Positions 62,519 to 64,000 of a stretch of DNA of 64,000 bases are shown here, piece by piece (the first letter of the stretch is position 1; each line of letters opens with the position of its first letter). Under the pieces are notes generated by a model, which was given only the letters and a program-made list of their open reading frames with translations, did no database searches and was not told where the DNA came from. Made by a program: the position numbers and the translations under genes. This stretch comes from Candidula unifasciata. Lineage: Eukaryota; Mollusca; Gastropoda; Stylommatophora; Geomitridae. The DNA is taken from contig CAJHNH020007523.1 of NCBI GenBank assembly GCA_905116865.2, positions 139,089 to 203,088 on the forward strand. The letters run 5' to 3'.

Positions 62519-63994
62519 TTATTGGTAAACTTTTCTAAGTATTTTCCCGCTAGCACCCCATGTGGTTCCACTTAGTTTTCTCAGAATGGCTACCCTCCTT
62601 CTGGCTTTGGTTGCTGCCTTGTTGATGTGTTTTCTCCATGTTAATCTATCATCAAACGTTACGCCGAGGTATGTGGGCTCCTTATCCTCTCTCAGGGGTA
62701 CTCCATTTATGTGCATGGCGCCTGATTTTTGTTTAGGAGAAAGGGTAAAGAGAGTGGTGCTGCATTTGCCTATGTTGATGCTGACACACCATTTGTCGGC
62801 CCATTTAGCCATTGCATCTATGGCTCTTTGTAGCAGTCTGGTGGCCACTGTCGCATTTTCATTTGTACACCAGAGTACCAAGTCATCAGCATACATTGCA
62901 GCTTTAATTCCATGGGGTAGTTCAGAAAGCAGGTCGTTGATATAGACTAGGAAGAGTGTGGGGGACAGGACACCTCCTTGTGGGACGCCATGGCGCAGCA
63001 AAACTTTCTTGCTCTTAAGTCCATCTATCTGTACTCGGGATCTTCTGTTATACAATAATGCTTTGACCCATTTGTACATACTCCCATTCACCCTGCAGTC
63101 TCTCAGTTTCTTCAGTAGACCTTCTTTCCAGACCTTGTCAAAGGTTTTCTTCAGATCTATCCATGCCGTTAGCACTAGCTTCTTTTCCTGGAAGGCATCC
63201 TCAATTTCTTGTGAAAGGTAAGTTGTCTGGTCTTCTGTGGAGTAGCACTGTCTAAATCCTGCCTGCTGCGGCGTGAAAATGTTTTCACTTTCCAAGTACC
63301 ATTGGAGTCTAAGGTTGACAATACGTTCCATTGTTTTACAGAGGCAGCTGGTAAGACTGATCGGTCTATAGCTGGAGGCATCAGAACTGTCCTTTCCTGG
63401 TTTAAGCAGAGGTATTGTGATTGCTTCTCTCCATATTTGAGGAACTTTGCCACTGGTCCAACAATGATTAAAGATCTGTAGCAGATTTATTTTGGCAGTT
63501 GTTCCAAGGTTCTTGATCATTTCGTTGGTGATTCCATCAGTTCCAGGTGATTTTCCCATTCTCAGCTTTGATATTGCTAACTCTAACTCGCTGGATGTAA
63601 ATGCTGCCACCAGTGCCTCAGGAATTATATCTTTTTGTCTTGTATGTTGTTTGTTTTCTTGAACCTCTCGCTGTTTCTCTGGGCTGACATTAATGTTGCT
63701 GTCTTCTGCAAAGGAATCTGCAAAGTGGTCAGCTGCCTGTTTTCTTGTTAGGATGGCTCCCTCTTTGCACAGTGCAATATAACCATTTCTCCCTGTATTC
63801 TCATCATTAATTTGCTTAATTAACCTCCACAACTTCCTTGTGTCTCTTTCAAAGTTTAGGGACTTTGTCTTTTCCTGCCAGCTTCTCCGTCTAGCCTGCA
63901 GTTTGGCTCTTTGAAATTTGGCCTTTGAATGTTGGTAGTTGTTAAACTGCTCTTGACAAGGTCTGGTCTCAGCCTGTTTTCTTTCTGTTTCCAT
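62519..63994 (-). CDS. Non-LTR retrotransposon reverse transcriptase (I superfamily LINE, 5' part outside window)
   Basis: 491-codon frame. Order: a basic, coiled N-terminal region; the RT fingers (LRMGKSPGTDGITNEMIKN, PLLKPGKD, SYRPISLTS, the last two typical of LINE RT); the first catalytic Asp block (AWIDLKKTFDKVW); GVPQGGVLSPTLF; catalytic YADD at 62882-62893; and the thumb (CSINIGKC, TYLGVTFDDRL). It copies element RNA at a nicked chromosomal target. The reading frame meets an in-frame TAA at 62519-62521 but continues recognisably beyond it, so this is a dead copy. It lies antisense in an intron of the plus-strand gene. An upstream endonuclease domain would be beyond 64000. Confidence 0.92.
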   Translation of the reverse strand: METERKQAETRPCQEQFNNYQHSKAKFQRAKLQARRRSWQEKTKSLNFERDTRKLWRLIKQINDENTGRNGYIALCKEGAILTRKQAADHFADSFAEDSNINVSPEKQREVQENKQHTRQKDIIPEALVAAFTSSELELAISKLRMGKSPGTDGITNEMIKNLGTTAKINLLQIFNHCWTSGKVPQIWREAITIPLLKPGKDSSDASSYRPISLTSCLCKTMERIVNLRLQWYLESENIFTPQQAGFRQCYSTEDQTTYLSQEIEDAFQEKKLVLTAWIDLKKTFDKVWKEGLLKKLRDCRVNGSMYKWVKALLYNRRSRVQIDGLKSKKVLLRHGVPQGGVLSPTLFLVYINDLLSELPHGIKAAMYADDLVLWCTNENATVATRLLQRAIDAMAKWADKWCVSINIGKCSTTLFTLSPKQKSGAMHINGVPLREDKEPTYLGVTFDDRLTWRKHINKAATKARRRVAILRKLSGTTWGASGKILRKVYQ

Positions 63995-64000
63995 ATTGTT

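Larger units (their letters stand above)
61203..64000 (-). mobile_element. I-superfamily LINE, degenerate, 5' end outside window, (GAA)n tail
   Basis: Contains the RT, RNase H and C-terminal blocks above in the order expected for one element. The 3' end (at 61203-61225 on this strand's far side) is a short GAA repeat, as in other I-type LINEs with short-repeat tails. Confidence 0.88.

Overview
This is eukaryotic, animal-type genomic DNA. Real coding sequence is in short exons with GT-AG boundaries, spread over kilobases of tandem arrays and dead retroelements. There is no bacterial gene organisation, rRNA or CRISPR. The mixture of tRNA-headed SINEs, 5'-truncated non-LTR elements, hAT-like MITEs and a Penelope fragment fits a lophotrochozoan such as a mollusc. 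That placement is inference only.

Two host genes can be assembled. (1) Minus strand, 23902-32269: a complete six-exon gene for a 219-residue RING E3 ubiquitin ligase of the RNF114/RNF125/RNF138/RNF166 family. It has a RING, a C2HC finger, two C2H2 fingers and a C-terminal ubiquitin-interacting motif. Every intron phase matches, and an in-frame stop lies upstream of the ATG. (2) Plus strand, 46189-60622 and continuing beyond the window: seven phase-compatible exons, about 502 codons so far. They encode a protein with winged-helix-like blocks, a SUMO-interaction-like motif and a Pro/Ser-rich linker. Its family is not certain.

The rest is repeats. 0-23 kb: tandem arrays (10-bp at 1.3-2.7 kb; tetranucleotide at 4.36-5.0 kb; AGY array at 14.5-16.7 kb; 20-bp at 17.8-18.65 kb; 30-bp at 22.1-23.4 kb), several SINE families and LINE 3' ends. 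23.9-32.3 kb: the RING gene, with introns full of SINEs, a GAA/TTC tract and LINE ends. 32.8-46 kb: a 34-bp array, a TTC tract, GTTA/GTTG arrays, a 62-bp array, nested elements and a repeat-poor stretch at 43.6-45.3 kb. 46.2-61.2 kb: the plus-strand gene with repeat-filled introns. 61.2-64 kb: an antisense, inactivated I-superfamily LINE (RT plus RNase H) that runs off the window.

Repeat families are named here for convenience. SINE-1 is about 280 bp and has a (GAA)n tail. SINE-2 is about 255 bp with a tRNA-like head. SINE-3 is tRNA-headed and shares a GGTTGGTTCTGCAA tail. SINE-4 is about 380 bp. SINE-5 is marked by GATCTCCGTGAAAAT. RNH-LINE copies are 5'-truncated RNase H-bearing LINE 3' ends. 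RTE-type ends are the C-terminal tails of endonuclease-RT elements. Boundaries of diverged repeats are approximate.
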